This document shows positions 22,470 to 64,000 of a stretch of 64,000 nt of DNA, in pieces. Below the pieces are notes generated by a model. It did not search any database and was not told the DNA's origin. It worked only from the letters and a program-made list of their open reading frames with translations. Source of the stretch: Paragorgia papillata (taxonomy: Eukaryota > Cnidaria > Anthozoa > Scleralcyonacea > Coralliidae); the NCBI GenBank assembly GCA_035771165.1, contig JAWNZC010000179.1, forward strand, positions 2,740,001 to 2,804,000. The letters run 5' to 3'. How positions within the stretch are numbered: position 1 is the first letter of the stretch; each line of letters opens with the position of its first letter. The position numbers and the translations under genes were made by a program.

Positions 22470-23035
22470 AGTGGTTCTCTGATGAAAATATTGTGGACAA
22501 TGTTTTTGCATAATCTTAAAGAGGATATGGTAGTGCTTATGACATCATAGACTCAACAAAAACAAAAGATCATTGTTGTCAACAAAAAGGTCATTGTTGT
22601 GACGTCATAACGTCATAAGCTTCCTCGACTCATTCTTCTCAAGCTCGGCCACTTTAATGGCGGCGCTCCAAAATACAAACTTCACACGTAAAATATCACC
22701 TTTTCTTCAACGAATTTTGAAATGAAACTTCGCAATTTTACTAACGACCATATCCTCATTAAAGCCGTAATCAAACGAGAACGCAAGTCATCGCAAGTTG
22801 GCAGTCACGCTATCTCAGCCAGCCGCTCTGAATAGTTTCCCGAAAATATCATGTACCGTGACAAAGTTAAAACTTGTTTAAAACACTCATGAAACCTTTA
22901 TTTTGTTAATTTGGGTGTTCAAACGACCGCCACAGAAATTCTGACTGCCAACTTGCAATGACTTGCGTTCTCGTTTGATTAGGGCTTAAGATTATGCAAA
23001 AACATTGCCCACAATATTTTCATCAGAGAACCACT
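22470..23035. mobile_element. TTAA fold-back MITE, AGTGGTTCTC family, copy 1
   Basis: Termini AGTGGTTCTCTGATGAAAAT and complement, flanked by TTAA (22466-22469, 23036-23039). Shares a roughly 150-bp interior (CATAAGCTTCCTCGACTC..) with 40607-40985. It is interrupted by a second TTAA element (22763-22985). Confidence 0.87.
22763..22985. mobile_element. TTAA MITE nested in the preceding element
   Basis: Termini around CGTAATCAAACGAGAACGC and complement, flanked by TTAA at 22759-22762 and 22986-22989. The homologous copy at 40607-40985 lacks this segment, giving an empty-site comparison. Confidence 0.82.
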
Positions 23036-23080
23036 TTAAATAATTTCTCTCTATTTAATCTTTAATTAAAACCCCGAGTG

Positions 23081-63050
<39,970 letters not shown>

Positions 63051-63159
63051 CTGTACAAGAAAAAATGTGACTATTGCGTATTTTATTAAAGTAGAAAGTA
63101 ATAGATCAGACAAAATATATTAATATATTATACAGTAATTTGTTTAGCTTGTTAGCAGT

Positions 63160-63560
63160 GTTTTATCAGATTTAAAACACGAGGCGATAGCCGAGTGTTT
63201 TAGATCTGATAAAACATGTACTACGAATGGTTTAAATATAGCTTCAAAAACGACTCATTTGGTAAGTTCATTGGCGTAGTAAGTTTGAAAAACAACGTTG
63301 TCTCTAAGGCGAGAAAATCAAAGCTAAAGTTTATGTAAATCAGGAGGTTTCTTTATCAGATATAAAACCACGGACATGGTACTGATTTATTTTGTTGTTT
63401 ATATCTGATAAAACACTCCTGCTCGTTTATTAAACAGTACATAAAGATACGAGGCGATAGCCGAACCATTTTTTAAGTTCATTGACGTAAACATTTTGAA
63501 GATTAATCTTGTGTCAGCGGTAAAATCCAACCAGAGGTTTATCGAAAACGGAATCGTGTC
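63160..63560. repeat. Dispersed repeat R1, inverted copies
   Basis: GTTTTATCAGATTTAAAACA, CGAGGCGATAGCCGAGTG, and TCTAAGGCGAGAAAATCAAA match the R1 ends seen at 12940-13010 and 36700. Confidence 0.6.
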
Positions 63561-63564
63561 TCTA

Positions 63565-63885
63565 TCAGATATAAAGACTAAACTAAACTAAAAACTAAAC
63601 TAACCTTATTTATACTGGATAACTCTATCAGTTATATCTAAACTGTTATCCTCAGAGGTCCAGTAAGGGCCCACCCTCATTGGTCCAGTGTTACTACAGG
63701 AGGAAACCGGAGTACCCGGAGGAAACCTGTGGTGTTTGGTAGAGTCAAACTGGAAGCACTCTTCTCACATGCGGCCAAGGTGAATTTTTTTTTAATCAGA
63801 TAACTGCACCGTGTAGGTATCGAACCCGGGTCGCAGAGGTGAAAGGCACGTGCACTAATCACTGTGCCACCAACACCCCTGTTCT
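63565..63885 (-). mobile_element. tRNA-derived SINE with pentanucleotide tail
   Basis: Minus strand: GGTGGCACAGTGATTAGTGC (A-box region, about 63872), CCCGGGTTCGATACC (B-box region, about 63820), a body with GAGTACCCGGAGGAAACC on the plus strand, and a tail of (TTTAG)n ending near 63570. About 320 bp. Confidence 0.65.
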
Positions 63886-64000
63886 TTACATGAATGATCA
63901 ATGATTTTTTGAACTTACAAAGAGAGGCATGAGTCGCACAAGGTGTTAGCGCGCTGCCTCTCACCGCTAAAGTTAAGCCGGGTAGAATGGGGTTAATCAC

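Overview
This is a stretch of animal nuclear DNA. It has spliced genes with GT/AG introns of up to 15 kb, no bacterial operon structure, and most of its length is repeats. The two conserved genes, the divergent intronless rhodopsin-like receptor, the tRNA-derived SINEs and the dense fold-back transposons would fit a cnidarian such as a coral or sea anemone. That placement is inference from style, not from a diagnostic marker.

Three protein-coding genes are well supported. (1) Plus strand, 1786-19284: the 3' half of GEMIN4 (SMN complex, snRNP assembly), nine exons encoding 544 residues in a continuous frame; its 5' half lies left of the window. (2) Minus strand, 63050-23081: twelve exons of NDOR1, the NADPH-dependent diflavin oxidoreductase of cytosolic Fe-S cluster assembly, 476 residues running from the end of the flavodoxin domain to the C-terminal Trp; the first exons lie right of the window. 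GEMIN4 and NDOR1 converge tail to tail across 3.8 kb. (3) Plus strand, 52028-52996: an intronless 322-residue class A GPCR nested in, and antisense to, the 15.4-kb first visible intron of NDOR1. A second possible nested gene (putative membrane-protein exons 57392-58758) is tentative.

The rest is transposon and satellite DNA. There is a decayed Ty3/gypsy element (48550-51877), two LINE 3' ends, several tRNA-derived SINE families, and many terminal-inverted-repeat or fold-back elements that sort by target-site duplication. TTAA elements are piggyBac-like, TA elements are Tc1/mariner-like, TAA fits PIF/Harbinger, and 9-10 bp duplications fit Mutator-like elements. These elements are often nested, and some cases can be proved from an empty copy elsewhere in the window. 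Two copies of the 9-10 bp family carry the same start-codon-bearing, cysteine-containing ORF, which looks like a captured host exon (Pack-MULE-like).

Simple repeats are unusually large: three pentanucleotide arrays (11465-12420, 16940-17985, 36100-36535), a 1.45-kb polypurine GGAA tract (44050-45497), a tetranucleotide mosaic (42264-42535), and a minisatellite rich in TGAGTCA (4215-4990). Two of the pentamer arrays abut copies of the same SINE-like sequence. The very long ORFs in these arrays are low-complexity artefacts and are not annotated as genes.
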